From the NCBI RefSeq assembly GCF_022346995.1, contig NZ_JAKRNM010000005.1, positions 124,001 to 188,000 of the forward strand: DNA of 64,000 nt. The letters are read 5' to 3'. The stretch's first letter is position 1; the number at the start of each line of letters is the position of its first letter. The stretch comes from Paenibacillus sp. ACRRY (lineage in GTDB: Bacteria; Bacillota; Bacilli; Paenibacillales; Paenibacillaceae). The position numbers and the translations under genes were made by a program. The notes under the pieces were generated by a model. The model saw nothing but the letters and a program-made list of their open reading frames with translations, did not search any database and was not told the DNA's origin. Below, one piece after another: positions 17,624 to 25,974 of the stretch.

Positions 17624-18526
17624 ATGCATACTACCCGTGCCAGAGACTCAGAATTTACCTTGCTGTTTCAGATTATCGCCTATGGCGTCATTCTGGTTTT
17701 GTCCATCATGTGTCTGCTGCCTTTTCTTCTGATCTTATCCGGCTCGTTCAGCAGCAATGAATCGATTGTGAGAGACGGATATCATCTCTTTCCAACAGAC
17801 TTTTCCCTGGAAGGCTATCAAATGGTGTTCAAATTCCCTACTCAGGTGCTGAAAGCTTACGGAGTGACCGTCTTTACAACCGTTGTGGGGACCGCGCTCG
17901 GACTATTCCTCATTACAATGGCGGGATTCGTGCTGCAGCGCAAAGATTTTAAATACCGCAATACCTTCTCTTTCTTCATTTACTTCACCACGCTCTTTGG
18001 CGGTGGGTTGGTGCCTTGGTACATTATGTTGGCAAATTACTTCAATCTGACGGATACGTATACCGTACTGATTTTCCCTGGATTGATGACGCCATTTCTC
18101 ATCATTTTGATGAAAAATTTTATCCGTTCTGCTGTTCCGGATGAACTGGTTGAATCCGCCAAAATGGATGGCGCGAATGACTTCCGCATTTACTTCAGCA
18201 TTGTATTGAAGCTGGCGATGCCCGGGATCGCAACCGTAGGTTTGTTTTTGGCCCTGGGATACTGGAATGACTGGTTTACTTCGTCACTGTTCATTAACAA
18301 CCCGGATATGTATCAGCTGCAGTTTTACCTGTATAACACGATGAATACGATTACTTTCATCGATCAGATGGCCATAGGTACGGGAATTACGCTCAGCCAG
18401 GATGTGCCTACGGAATCAACCAAGATGGCCATGGCGATTGTGGTGACGGGTCCCATTTTGTTCTTGTACCCGTTTGTACAGCGTTATTTTGTCAAAGGTC
18501 TTACGATTGGTGCGGTAAAAGGTTAG
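17624..18526 (+). CDS. carbohydrate ABC transporter permease (YtcP/LplC type)
   Basis: The MalG-like partner permease, 300 residues with six membrane segments. The EAA loop reads ELVESAKMDGANDFRIYFSIVLKLAMPGI, and the C-terminus PFVQRYFVKGLTIGAVKG is characteristic of the family. AAGGGAGA lies before the ATG; 30 bases separate it from the first permease. Confidence 0.93.
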   Translation: MHTTRARDSEFTLLFQIIAYGVILVLSIMCLLPFLLILSGSFSSNESIVRDGYHLFPTDFSLEGYQMVFKFPTQVLKAYGVTVFTTVVGTALGLFLITMAGFVLQRKDFKYRNTFSFFIYFTTLFGGGLVPWYIMLANYFNLTDTYTVLIFPGLMTPFLIILMKNFIRSAVPDELVESAKMDGANDFRIYFSIVLKLAMPGIATVGLFLALGYWNDWFTSSLFINNPDMYQLQFYLYNTMNTITFIDQMAIGTGITLSQDVPTESTKMAMAIVVTGPILFLYPFVQRYFVKGLTIGAVKG

Positions 18527-18630
18527 AACGTGAAAATGCTCGGGGCGCCAGCTGGTTATTCGTTTACTTCTGCATGCGTCCTGGCGGTTTACGCTAACAT
18601 ATAAGGTTTCCTACAAAAGGGAGGATGCGT

Positions 18631-20178
18631 ATGCGCAACAAAATAATTCGGCACCTGTCTCTGGTGCTGGCCCTGATGATGTTTGCCGGGGTATTAGCCG
18701 CGTGTAATAACGGATCTGGGGGATCGGCGCAAGGGAGTGAGGAGGGCGCTTCATCTCCAGACAAAGGTGAGAAGGTGACCCTGCAGTTTTACATGCTTGG
18801 AGACGCGCCAAAAGACTTGCCTGTTATTGAATCCGAGATTAACAAACTCGCTGAGGCCGATCTGAACGTCAACGTAAAATTTAACTACACTTCCTGGACG
18901 GATTGGGATCAAAAATATAAGCTGCTCCTGTCTTCTGGCCAGCCGATTGATCTGATTTTCACTGCGGACTGGACATTCTATCAATCGTATGCCAAAAAAG
19001 GAGCATTCTTGCCGCTCGACGAACTGCTGCCGAAGGCTGCACCAACATTGCAATCCCATGTACCTGATGATATGTGGAACGCTGTTAAAATTAATGAAAA
19101 AATCTATACTGTACCTTCGACCTGGATCGAGTATGTCACAGAAGGAATTGCTTACCGTGAGGACCTGCGTGAAAAGTATAATTTGCCCAAACCAGAATCC
19201 TTGGAGACGCTCGAAGCTTATCTTGAAGGGATCAAAGCCAATGAACCGGGCATGATTCCCATTGCGGACAGTAACTCCAATCACACTCACGGCATCCGTC
19301 AGTTAACCTCCAAACTGGTGAATACGGCTGGTCAGCTCCCTTACGGGCTTGATATTATGTACGATTCGCCGTCAAGCATCACGTCCTATTGGGGATCAGC
19401 CCAGCATCTGGAGGACCTGAAAACGTACAAACGCTGGATGGATAAAGGATTTTTCCCGAAAAACGTGCTGAATGTGAAGGACACATCGAATTCACTGCTG
19501 CAAAATGGCAAAGCTGCTGTTGTTCTATCAGGTGAAAACCCGAACAAATTTAATGCAGATGTCATCAAGGTCCAGTCTACGCATCCTGATTGGAAGCTGG
19601 GATACTTCGCTTATCCGAATGCCAAAGGTTTTGCACAACCTGTTCATCCGATTCACAACGGATTCGCTATACCGCGAAGCAGCAAAAATCCGGAAAAGGC
19701 ACTGGCTTTTTATGAGAAGCTGGTAACTGACAAACGTTACAACTGGCTCACCGAATACGGTGTAGAAGGCAAAAACTTTGAAGTTCAGGATGGCTATTAC
19801 AAAATGGTGGGCGATGCTCAGACCAATGGATTCCCGCGTGAGGGCATGAACGGCTGGGCTTGGCGGAATCCGGACTTCATGCTCTACGATAAAACGTTCG
19901 ACGATGTACTCGCCATGTTCGAGGATTTGGACAAAATCAAGAAGCCGGATATCTTTACCGGATTTGCTGAGGATTGGACACCGTTTCAGGCGGAGAAGGC
20001 TGCGCTTGAGCAAGTGGAGAAACAGTATCTGTATCCACTGAACGTTGGTTTGGTTGCAGACGTTGAAGCAGGCCTGAACACATTTATGGAAAAAGCTAAG
20101 CAGGCAGGACTGGAGAAAATACAAGCCGAGTATACCAAACAATGGCAGGAATATTTGAAATCGGCGGGCATTCAGTAG
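18631..20178 (+). CDS. extracellular sugar-binding lipoprotein (LplA type)
   Basis: Substrate-binding component of the importer, anchored to the membrane. A signal peptide (residues 1-24) ends in the lipobox GVLAAC, followed by a Ser/Gly-rich linker. The mature part has the family's FYMLGDAPKDLPVIESEINKL start and 'WTDWDQKYKLLLSSGQPIDLIFTADWTFYQS' region, split here only for reading. I take ATG 18631, 6 bases after GGGAGG, over ATG 18625, which abuts it. A hairpin (CGCCAG/CTGGCG, 18545-18589) in the gap after the permease may tune relative expression. The length, 515 residues, is normal. The imported sugar is unknown; the LplA family includes oligosaccharide binders. Confidence 0.92.
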   Translation: MRNKIIRHLSLVLALMMFAGVLAACNNGSGGSAQGSEEGASSPDKGEKVTLQFYMLGDAPKDLPVIESEINKLAEADLNVNVKFNYTSWTDWDQKYKLLLSSGQPIDLIFTADWTFYQSYAKKGAFLPLDELLPKAAPTLQSHVPDDMWNAVKINEKIYTVPSTWIEYVTEGIAYREDLREKYNLPKPESLETLEAYLEGIKANEPGMIPIADSNSNHTHGIRQLTSKLVNTAGQLPYGLDIMYDSPSSITSYWGSAQHLEDLKTYKRWMDKGFFPKNVLNVKDTSNSLLQNGKAAVVLSGENPNKFNADVIKVQSTHPDWKLGYFAYPNAKGFAQPVHPIHNGFAIPRSSKNPEKALAFYEKLVTDKRYNWLTEYGVEGKNFEVQDGYYKMVGDAQTNGFPREGMNGWAWRNPDFMLYDKTFDDVLAMFEDLDKIKKPDIFTGFAEDWTPFQAEKAALEQVEKQYLYPLNVGLVADVEAGLNTFMEKAKQAGLEKIQAEYTKQWQEYLKSAGIQ

Positions 20179-20210
20179 GTTGGATTTATTTCATTTTTAA
20201 AATAGACATG

Positions 20211-20245
20211 AAAAAGGTGCCTTCAGGTTGAAGGCACCTTTTTTT
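20211..20245 (+). terminator. terminator of the sugar transporter operon
   Basis: AAAAAGGTGCCTTC and GAAGGCACCTTTTTT form a perfect stem around AGGTT. Flanking A and T runs let it serve the converging gene as well. Confidence 0.92.
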
Positions 20246-20285
20246 CTTTGTATAAGTGTATGCGGCTTGTTTATCGAACTTTTGA

Positions 20286-21434
20286 TCATAATCTGGCCTG
20301 ATCAGCCTGGAATGGCCGAAGGTCCAGAAGATCGATGATGCTTTGAGCACTTTCCATCGGACGATATTTGGCGATCTGTGCCAAATGACGTTTGCGTTTA
20401 CGGACGATGTCGGGATATTTATGTAACAATTTATTCATCCATTTAACCACGACATCAAGCGAAGTGATCGGTTCGCCCAGTCCTCTAGCGGTAAAATATT
20501 GAACGTTCTCTTCCTCCTGGCCCGGAATGGGATTATGGAACAACATCGGAATACCTTTGGCGAGTCCTTCCGTACATGTCATTCCACCAGGCTTGGTTAT
20601 CAGCAGGTCGGAAACTTCCATTAGCTTATCCACTTCTTTGGTGTATCCGATAATGTGAATATTTTCTTTCCGGTACTCCGGGTTTTGTTCCATGCTGATC
20701 CGGATTTTGTCATTGCGTCCGAGACAGAAGATGATCTGAATATCGTTATGCCAGCGAGTCAGAAGCTTATTGACTACTTCATCGCTAAGCATTCCCCAGC
20801 CGCCGCCCATGACAAGAACGGTGGGCATATCTTTCAGATTAAACTTGGCACGGATCTCATCACGGCCAGGATGCTCCCAAAAGTTGGGGTGTACCGGGAT
20901 GCCAGTAACTCGTATTTTGTCTACGGAAACTCCGCGCAGCATTAATTTGGATTTAACCTCATCCGTAGATACCAGATACAAGTCCACCTCGGGACTGATC
21001 CAAGTGCCGTGCGCATCGTAATCGGTAATGACCGTGCAGAGCGGTACTTGTACACCGAGGCGCTTTAATCTGGATATGACGGCACTTGGTATGGGATGCG
21101 TACATACAATGGCATTTGGACGAAGCTGCCGTACGACACTACGTGTATGTGTGTAAAACAGCTTGTGCAATGCGAGTGTAGTCAATCGGTTCAAAGACTT
21201 TTTATATTGATGCCTGTATACGTATCCGACAAGTTTGGGTTGGTTGGTTACCGTTTTTTTGTATGCCGTAATAATAAGTGGTGCGACTCTGGGGTTAAGG
21301 AAACTACCCAGTTCGAGCACTTTGGTCTGTACTTCCGGAGAGAGCTTTCTCAAACTGCTGGACAGTGCATAAGCGGCTTGTGTATGACCGGCTCCAAAGC
21401 CTTCGGAAAGTAGTAATACTCGTTTTTTCTCCAC
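20286..21434 (-). CDS. MGDG-synthase-type glycosyltransferase (UgtP-like)
   Basis: A 382-residue GT28-type transferase. The N-terminal LSEGFGAGHTQAAYALSSSL is the MGDG synthase signature, and the C-terminal nucleotide-sugar site is ITKPGGMTCTEGLAKGIPMLFHNPIPGQEEENVQYF. Relatives add glucose or galactose to diacylglycerol to make membrane glycolipids, the anchors of lipoteichoic acid. Start is GTG 21434 with AGGTGA upstream. It follows a PAP2 phosphatase on the same strand by 50 bases, consistent with a lipid or envelope role. The acceptor is not certain; polyprenol or other lipids are possible. Confidence 0.87.
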   Translation of the reverse strand: MEKKRVLLLSEGFGAGHTQAAYALSSSLRKLSPEVQTKVLELGSFLNPRVAPLIITAYKKTVTNQPKLVGYVYRHQYKKSLNRLTTLALHKLFYTHTRSVVRQLRPNAIVCTHPIPSAVISRLKRLGVQVPLCTVITDYDAHGTWISPEVDLYLVSTDEVKSKLMLRGVSVDKIRVTGIPVHPNFWEHPGRDEIRAKFNLKDMPTVLVMGGGWGMLSDEVVNKLLTRWHNDIQIIFCLGRNDKIRISMEQNPEYRKENIHIIGYTKEVDKLMEVSDLLITKPGGMTCTEGLAKGIPMLFHNPIPGQEEENVQYFTARGLGEPITSLDVVVKWMNKLLHKYPDIVRKRKRHLAQIAKYRPMESAQSIIDLLDLRPFQADQARL

Positions 21435-21484
21435 GCTTGCTTCACCTGTTCCTGCTAGGTTTTCCTTAGTCTAACATATCTGCT

Positions 21485-22012
21485 TTAGGTCCATAATGCA
21501 ACTGTCGCTAGTGCGACTAAAGTACCGATTGTGGCACCCGCGAGCACATCCGAAGGATAGTGCAAACCCAAGTAAATTCGGGAGAATCCGACAATCAGTG
21601 CAACCGGCAGCAGCGTCACCAGCAAAATAGGTTCCATAGTCATAAACGGAACGGTTACCGAGAAGACAGCGGTTGTATGTCCTGAAGGAAATGAATGGTC
21701 CGTCAGGGGATTGCGGAATGTGATCGTTTCCGGCATGGCCAGGTAAGGCCGGATGCGAGGATACAACCTTTTGGCGATTGCTACGGGAATGTGGCTCACA
21801 GCCAGAGCGATACATGCCTGTAGGCCTGTCGTACTCCAAGGGGCTGGAGCGAGCAGCCATATCAATAAGGATACGGCAATAGAAAATGTTGCTCCGCCTA
21901 GATGGGTGAGATAGTACAGCCAAAAATTCATAAATCGATTATGAAGTCGACCATTAATCCACATAAACACATTGCGATCGTACGCTTGAAACTTAACGAA
22001 TAAACGGCTCAT
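21485..22012 (-). CDS. PAP2 family membrane phosphatase (undecaprenyl-pyrophosphatase/BcrC-like)
   Basis: A 175-residue integral membrane phosphatase. The three catalytic blocks are KRLYPRIRP (KxxxxxxRP), SFPSGHT (PSGH) and SRIYLGLHYPSDV (SRxxxxxHxxxD). Such enzymes dephosphorylate lipid phosphates, either undecaprenyl pyrophosphate or phosphatidic acid. GGAGG precedes the ATG. It is co-directional with and upstream of the glycosyltransferase, suggesting joint work on lipid carriers or glycolipids. Confidence 0.9.
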   Translation of the reverse strand: MSRLFVKFQAYDRNVFMWINGRLHNRFMNFWLYYLTHLGGATFSIAVSLLIWLLAPAPWSTTGLQACIALAVSHIPVAIAKRLYPRIRPYLAMPETITFRNPLTDHSFPSGHTTAVFSVTVPFMTMEPILLVTLLPVALIVGFSRIYLGLHYPSDVLAGATIGTLVALATVALWT

Positions 22013-22234
22013 ATTGGCCTCCTGCCAGTCAGGCCGCCCGAATTGGCGGCAGTATTTCCGGTATATTTTCTGTGTCCGGTGTTGTCCTGATTACTATATA
22101 ACCGTTTTTCGAGAAGTTCAGGTTATTTCAGGTATATGTTTATCATATTTTTAAATGTTGTCCTTTTCAAGAAGAAGACATGTGAACAACGTAAAATTCA
22201 TGTTAAAGAGTGGTTAATCATCCAACTTAACTTT

Positions 22235-22264
22235 TTGACTCGGACGAGCTAAAAAAGATACAAT
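22235..22264 (+). promoter_or_regulatory. candidate distal sigma-A promoter for the glycosyltransferase
   Basis: TTGACT and TACAAT with an 18-base spacer. Confidence 0.5.
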
Positions 22265-22521
22265 GATTCAACATGGCTGAAATGAGGTTAAAAAAATGTG
22301 AGTTTTATATTGAACTTTTTGGTGTCCGTTTGCGTTATTTTTTGTATAGCCTCTGGTTGGACAGTACTGGGTAATGAAAAAAGCAGGGACTTTAGAAATA
22401 AAAATCAAGCAAACGGCTGAAAATAAGATATAACAGGCATGAATGCGAGGGCGCAGTATCACGAACTGCCAAATCAGCGTTTAATGTTCACATTTCTGCT
22501 TTAGGAAGTGAAATTGCGGTT

Positions 22522-22550
22522 TTGACAAATAGCTGAAAAGCATCCAAAAT
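22522..22550 (+). promoter_or_regulatory. candidate proximal sigma-A promoter for the glycosyltransferase
   Basis: TTGACA and CAAAAT with a 17-base spacer, 160 bases upstream of the ATG. Confidence 0.45.
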
Positions 22551-22712
22551 CGATAAAGCAGCCAAATTGGAAGCAACCATGCTTGAAATACTTGCGTAGT
22601 AAACAAAAGACCAGGGTCATATTCTGCACATTACAAAAAAACAAAGATGCAGAATCAGGTAGAGAAACGCTAAAGTAAACAGGGTTTGAAAAAAAGGGGG
22701 TAACAGAGAACG

Positions 22713-23951
22713 ATGTTGGACGCTATATTCGTCACGATGCAGGTCATACTGGCACTGCTAGCCGTGTACCAATTCACGTTTTCGCTGTTCGGTCTGTATA
22801 AGAAAAAGAAAAAGAAACATTATCCTGCCACAAAATCTTTCGCTGTACTCGTTGCAGCACACAATGAAGAGCAGGTCATCGGTGCGTTGATGGAGAACCT
22901 GAAACAACTCGATTATCCGGAAGATCTGTACGATGTATTCGTTATCTGTGATAACTGTACGGATGGTACGGCTCAAATCGTCAGAGATCATGGCTTGAAT
23001 GCATGTGTGCGTACAAACGCTGATCTCAGAGGTAAAGGTTATGCTATTGAGTGGATGCTCAAATATCTGTGGAAATTGCCGCGTCAGTATGACGCCGTTG
23101 TTATGTTTGATGCTGATAACCTGGTTGATCGCAATTTCTTGCTTGAGATGAATAACGACTTGTGCAACGGATCGCGTGTTATTCAAGGTTATATCGATAC
23201 GAAAAATCCGGAAGATTCCTGGATTACTGCAGCTTACGGGGTATCGTACTGGTACATTAACCGTTTGTGGCAGTTGTCCCGTCACAACCTCAACATGGCC
23301 AACTTCCTTGGCGGTACAGGTATGTGCTTTGAAACGAATTTGCTGAAGGAAATTGGCTGGGGTGCGACTAGCTTGGTCGAGGACTTGGAGTTTACGATGC
23401 GCAGTGTGCAGCGTAACGTGTATCCCGTGTTTAACTATGATGCAAAAGTATTTGATGAGAAGCCTCTGACATTCAAAGCTTCAGCAAGACAACGTCTGCG
23501 CTGGATGCAAGGTCACTTTACGGTAGCGCGGAGATATTTCTTCCCACTGTTGTGGCAAAGTATTAAGGAAAGAAGCTTGGTCAAGTTCGACCTTGCCGTA
23601 TATGGTGCCAACGTATACGTTGTATTACTGACATTCCTGATGACAGCTGTTATGTGGGTGGATACAGCCGTATTCAGCGGACCGCATATTGCCAACATCT
23701 ACGGATACTTCCCATTATGGGTAGGCTTCGTGGCCATTGGTTTGAACATTCTGACATTCCTTTTGTCGATGGCACTGGAGAAGGTTACTTTTGCGAAAGT
23801 GTATCTGTATCTGATTGTATTCCCGATCTATCTGCTATCGTGGTATCCGATTACGTTCTACGCGTTCTTTACGCAGAACAACAAACAATGGAGCCATACC
23901 CAGCATACACGTGTTGTACGTTTGGATGAGGTGCAGAGCAAGCAAGGGTAA
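22713..23951 (+). CDS. membrane family 2 glycosyltransferase
   Basis: A 412-residue processive-type GT2. One N-terminal membrane helix is followed by a KKKKKK basic run, then the GT-A domain: AVLVAAHNEE, DNCTDGT, MFDADN (the DxD metal site), GGTGMCF, and the ED...QRLRWMQGH block (catalytic Asp and the Q/RxxRW motif that holds the growing chain). Three or so C-terminal membrane helices complete it. This layout is that of polysaccharide synthases such as the NAG/hyaluronan/cellulose group. GGGGG precedes the ATG. No accessory polymer-export genes are adjacent, so the product is unknown. Confidence 0.88.
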   Translation: MLDAIFVTMQVILALLAVYQFTFSLFGLYKKKKKKHYPATKSFAVLVAAHNEEQVIGALMENLKQLDYPEDLYDVFVICDNCTDGTAQIVRDHGLNACVRTNADLRGKGYAIEWMLKYLWKLPRQYDAVVMFDADNLVDRNFLLEMNNDLCNGSRVIQGYIDTKNPEDSWITAAYGVSYWYINRLWQLSRHNLNMANFLGGTGMCFETNLLKEIGWGATSLVEDLEFTMRSVQRNVYPVFNYDAKVFDEKPLTFKASARQRLRWMQGHFTVARRYFFPLLWQSIKERSLVKFDLAVYGANVYVVLLTFLMTAVMWVDTAVFSGPHIANIYGYFPLWVGFVAIGLNILTFLLSMALEKVTFAKVYLYLIVFPIYLLSWYPITFYAFFTQNNKQWSHTQHTRVVRLDEVQSKQG

Positions 23952-24003
23952 GAGTGTTTCTGGCTAAGCAGGCCATGTATTTAATAAAAATGTTTCAAAG
24001 GTG

Positions 24004-24032
24004 TTGACTATAGCCGAACATGATGTTATAGT
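24004..24032 (+). promoter_or_regulatory. infC operon promoter
   Basis: TTGACT (24004-24009), a 17-base spacer, and TATAGT (24027-24032). Confidence 0.75.
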
Positions 24033-24049
24033 ATTCAAGTGCGTTAAAT

Positions 24050-24208
24050 GAATAGCAATGGAATCACAAGCAGAAGTCCGACTTCTCACCTGACCAACAT
24101 TAACGTTGGCTGGTCAACGATCCCAATAATTTATGAAGTGTATACTCATGAAGAATTGTGTTGATTACAGGGATGTCGGTAGCTTGACCGGCATCCCTTT
24201 TATTTTTG
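24050..24208 (+). ncRNA. L20-type ribosomal protein leader of infC-rpmI-rplT
   Basis: The transcript from the promoter has about 200 untranslated bases. The segment AAGTCCGACTTCTCACCTGA followed by the GACCAAC...GTTGGCTGGTC stem (24097-24118) resembles known L20 leaders. In Bacillus, L20 binds such a leader and causes early termination, and the strong terminator at 24170-24208 is placed for exactly that. I judge this by arrangement and similarity of layout, not by a covariance search. Confidence 0.72.
24170..24208 (+). terminator. attenuator terminator in the infC leader
   Basis: GGGATGTCGGT and ACCGGCATCCC pair around AGCTTG, followed by TTTTATTTTT. It lies before infC, so it must be conditional. 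Confidence 0.88.
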
Positions 24209-24245
24209 TTTAACAGTATTCAAAATGACCTGGAGGTGGACGGTT

Positions 24246-24755
24246 ATTAGTAAAGATCACATGATTAATGATGAGATTCGGGCGAAGGAAGTGCGCCTTG
24301 TCGGAGCTGAAGGAGAACAAATTGGGATCAAGCCCATTCGGGAAGCACTGCAAATGGCGATTGATCTGAACTTGGATCTGGTCAATGTGGCACCACAGGC
24401 TAAACCGCCGGTATGCCGCATCATGGACTATGGCAAGTTCCGCTATGAGCAACAAAAGAAAGACAAAGAAGCCCGTAAGAACCAGAAAATTGTTGACATT
24501 AAAGAAGTATGGTTCCGTTCCAATATTGAGGAGCACGATTATCAAACGAAGCTTCGTAATGTAATTAAGTTTTTGAAAGAAGGCGACAAGGTTAAATGTT
24601 CTGTTCGTTATCGCGGACGTGAAATTGCCCATGCCGCCATTGGTCAACGGATTCTGGAGCGCGTTAAGGTGGAAGTGGCAGAACTGTGCACCATCGAACG
24701 CCAACCAAAATTGGAAGGCCGCAGTATGATCATGATTCTGGCTCCTAAAGCCTGA
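24246..24755 (+). CDS. infC: translation initiation factor IF-3 (ATT start)
   Basis: Binds the 30S subunit and checks start-codon pairing. The protein begins ISKDHMINDEIRAKEVRLV, the standard IF-3 N-terminus, and the codon there is ATT at 24246, 7 bases after GGAGGTGG (24231-24238). The in-frame ATG at 24225 lies before that ribosome site and is not used. An ATT start is the well-known basis of IF-3 autoregulation, since IF-3 rejects weak starts. Conserved PPVCRIMDYGKFRYEQQKK (linker) and EGDKVKCSVRYRGREIAH (C-domain) are intact; 169 residues. First gene of infC-rpmI-rplT. Confidence 0.95.
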   Translation: MSKDHMINDEIRAKEVRLVGAEGEQIGIKPIREALQMAIDLNLDLVNVAPQAKPPVCRIMDYGKFRYEQQKKDKEARKNQKIVDIKEVWFRSNIEEHDYQTKLRNVIKFLKEGDKVKCSVRYRGREIAHAAIGQRILERVKVEVAELCTIERQPKLEGRSMIMILAPKA

Positions 24756-24779
24756 TAACATTGGAGGAGGAAACACAAA

Positions 24780-24980
24780 ATGCCTAAAATGAAAACACAC
24801 AGCAGTTTGAAAGGACGCTTCAAAATTACCGGTTCCGGTAAAGTCCTTCGTTACAAAGCACACAAAAACCACTTGCTTTCCCACAAATCAAAACGTGCTA
24901 AGCGCGTTCTGAACGGCAACCCAGTAATGGCAGCCGGGGACGTAAGACGTTTGAAACAAGGTTTGGCTAACTTAAAATAG
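24780..24980 (+). CDS. rpmI: 50S ribosomal protein L35
   Basis: A 66-residue basic protein of the large subunit. MPKMKTHSSLKGRFKITGSGKVLR and HLLSHKSKRAKR are diagnostic. GGAGGAGG precedes the ATG; 24 bases after infC. Confidence 0.98.
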   Translation: MPKMKTHSSLKGRFKITGSGKVLRYKAHKNHLLSHKSKRAKRVLNGNPVMAAGDVRRLKQGLANLK

Positions 24981-25058
24981 TACATCCGTATGGGGGATCG
25001 GCTTAGGCCGTACACATACCACGGATACATTTAATATTTATTTGGGAGGTTCTTTAAT

Positions 25059-25418
25059 ATGGCAAGAGTAAAAGGCGGTTTTGTAGTACGTCGTCGTCAT
25101 AAAAAGGTTTTGAAACTGGCAAGAGGTTATTTCGGTTCCAAACACCGCATTTTTAAAACAGCTAACGAGCAAGTAATGAAATCCCTGGTTTACGCATACC
25201 GTGACCGTCGCAACACGAAACGTAACTTCCGCAGACTGTGGATCGTTCGTATTAACGCAGCAGCACGTCAAAACGGTTTGTCTTACAACAAACTGATCCA
25301 TGGATTGAAACTTGCTGGAGTGGACATGAACCGCAAGATGTTGGCTGATCTGGCCGTTAACGACATCAATGCGTTCAACTCTTTGGCTACTGTAGCTAAA
25401 GGCAAAATCAACGCTTAA
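25059..25418 (+). CDS. rplT: 50S ribosomal protein L20
   Basis: A 119-residue rRNA-binding protein needed early in 50S assembly, and the repressor of this operon in related bacteria. MARVKGGFVVRRRHKKVLKLARGYFGSKH and the RRNTKRNFRRLWIVRINAA region are diagnostic. GGGAGG lies upstream. A terminator follows directly. Confidence 0.98.
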   Translation: MARVKGGFVVRRRHKKVLKLARGYFGSKHRIFKTANEQVMKSLVYAYRDRRNTKRNFRRLWIVRINAAARQNGLSYNKLIHGLKLAGVDMNRKMLADLAVNDINAFNSLATVAKGKINA

Positions 25419-25430
25419 ATTGTAACATGC

Positions 25431-25459
25431 AAGCCGCCGTACCTTATGGCGGCTTTTTT
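25431..25459 (+). terminator. rplT terminator
   Basis: AAGCCGCC pairs with GGCGGCTT, followed by TTTTTT. Confidence 0.93.
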
Positions 25460-25554
25460 CACGCCAGAAAGCGTCGGACGAATACACCGAGGTCCGGGAG
25501 GACAAACTTAGATTGGATGCGGTTGACAGCTATCAGGCCTTTGGCAGATACATA

Positions 25555-25567
25555 AAAACCGAACGTT
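25555..25567 (+). promoter_or_regulatory. PurBox-like site A
   Basis: AAAACCGAACGTT matches the PurR PurBox consensus AWWWCCGAACWWT at 12 of 13 positions. Confidence 0.45.
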
Positions 25568-25807
25568 CATATAATGCAAACTTAAACTAGGAGTTACTGG
25601 CTAATGGTGATAATGATGGTATATTTTTGTTATATAACATTACATCGTTGTAACGTTAGTGTGTTAAACCGCTAAAATTTTAAGCGTTTTCAACAATAAA
25701 AGTCTAAAAATATGTGATTTTTAGTCATGAAACATCTGGATTTTAACACTGGTTGAATGTATAATCACCTCTAGTAGGCTAGTCCTAAACTTTTCTCTCC
25801 TAGTCAT

Positions 25808-25820
25808 AATGTTCGGTTTT
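25808..25820 (-). promoter_or_regulatory. PurBox-like site B
   Basis: On the minus strand AAAACCGAACATT matches AWWWCCGAACWWT at all positions. It is inverted relative to site A, but 240 bases away instead of the usual 16-17. Confidence 0.5.
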
Positions 25821-25974
25821 TCGGCAGATGATCCGGTAAAGATAAGGTGTAAAGGGGCTCTTTATGTCGAAGAAACCATACATTCCGCATAAAAGTCATA
25901 TCAGACATCTGTTCATCGTTCAATATCGACCTGGGTAGGAATTAGGTATATATCATTAAGGGGGAACAAGAGAA

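Larger units (their letters stand above)
22013..22712. other. 700-base intergenic region before the family 2 glycosyltransferase
   Basis: No supported gene. Two plus-strand promoter candidates occur: TTGACT (22235-22240), 18 bases, TACAAT (22259-22264); and TTGACA (22522-22527), 17 bases, CAAAAT (22545-22550). If the first is used the leader is about 440 bases. No known riboswitch core was recognised in it. Confidence 0.5.
25460..25974. other. control region upstream of the nucleoside importer
   Basis: About 515 bases with no supported gene. It contains two PurBox-like sites (25555-25567 and 25808-25820), TTGACA (25523-25528) facing GATACA, and TATAAT hexamers at 25570 and 25760. The ribosome site AAGGGGGAA precedes the lipoprotein gene. 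A purine riboswitch core was looked for and not found. Confidence 0.5.

Noticed and set aside
25462..25974. Purine riboswitch before nupN
   Set aside because: The conserved core (TATAATCC..., GGTCTCTACC-like loops) was looked for and is absent; PurBox-like sites are the better explanation.
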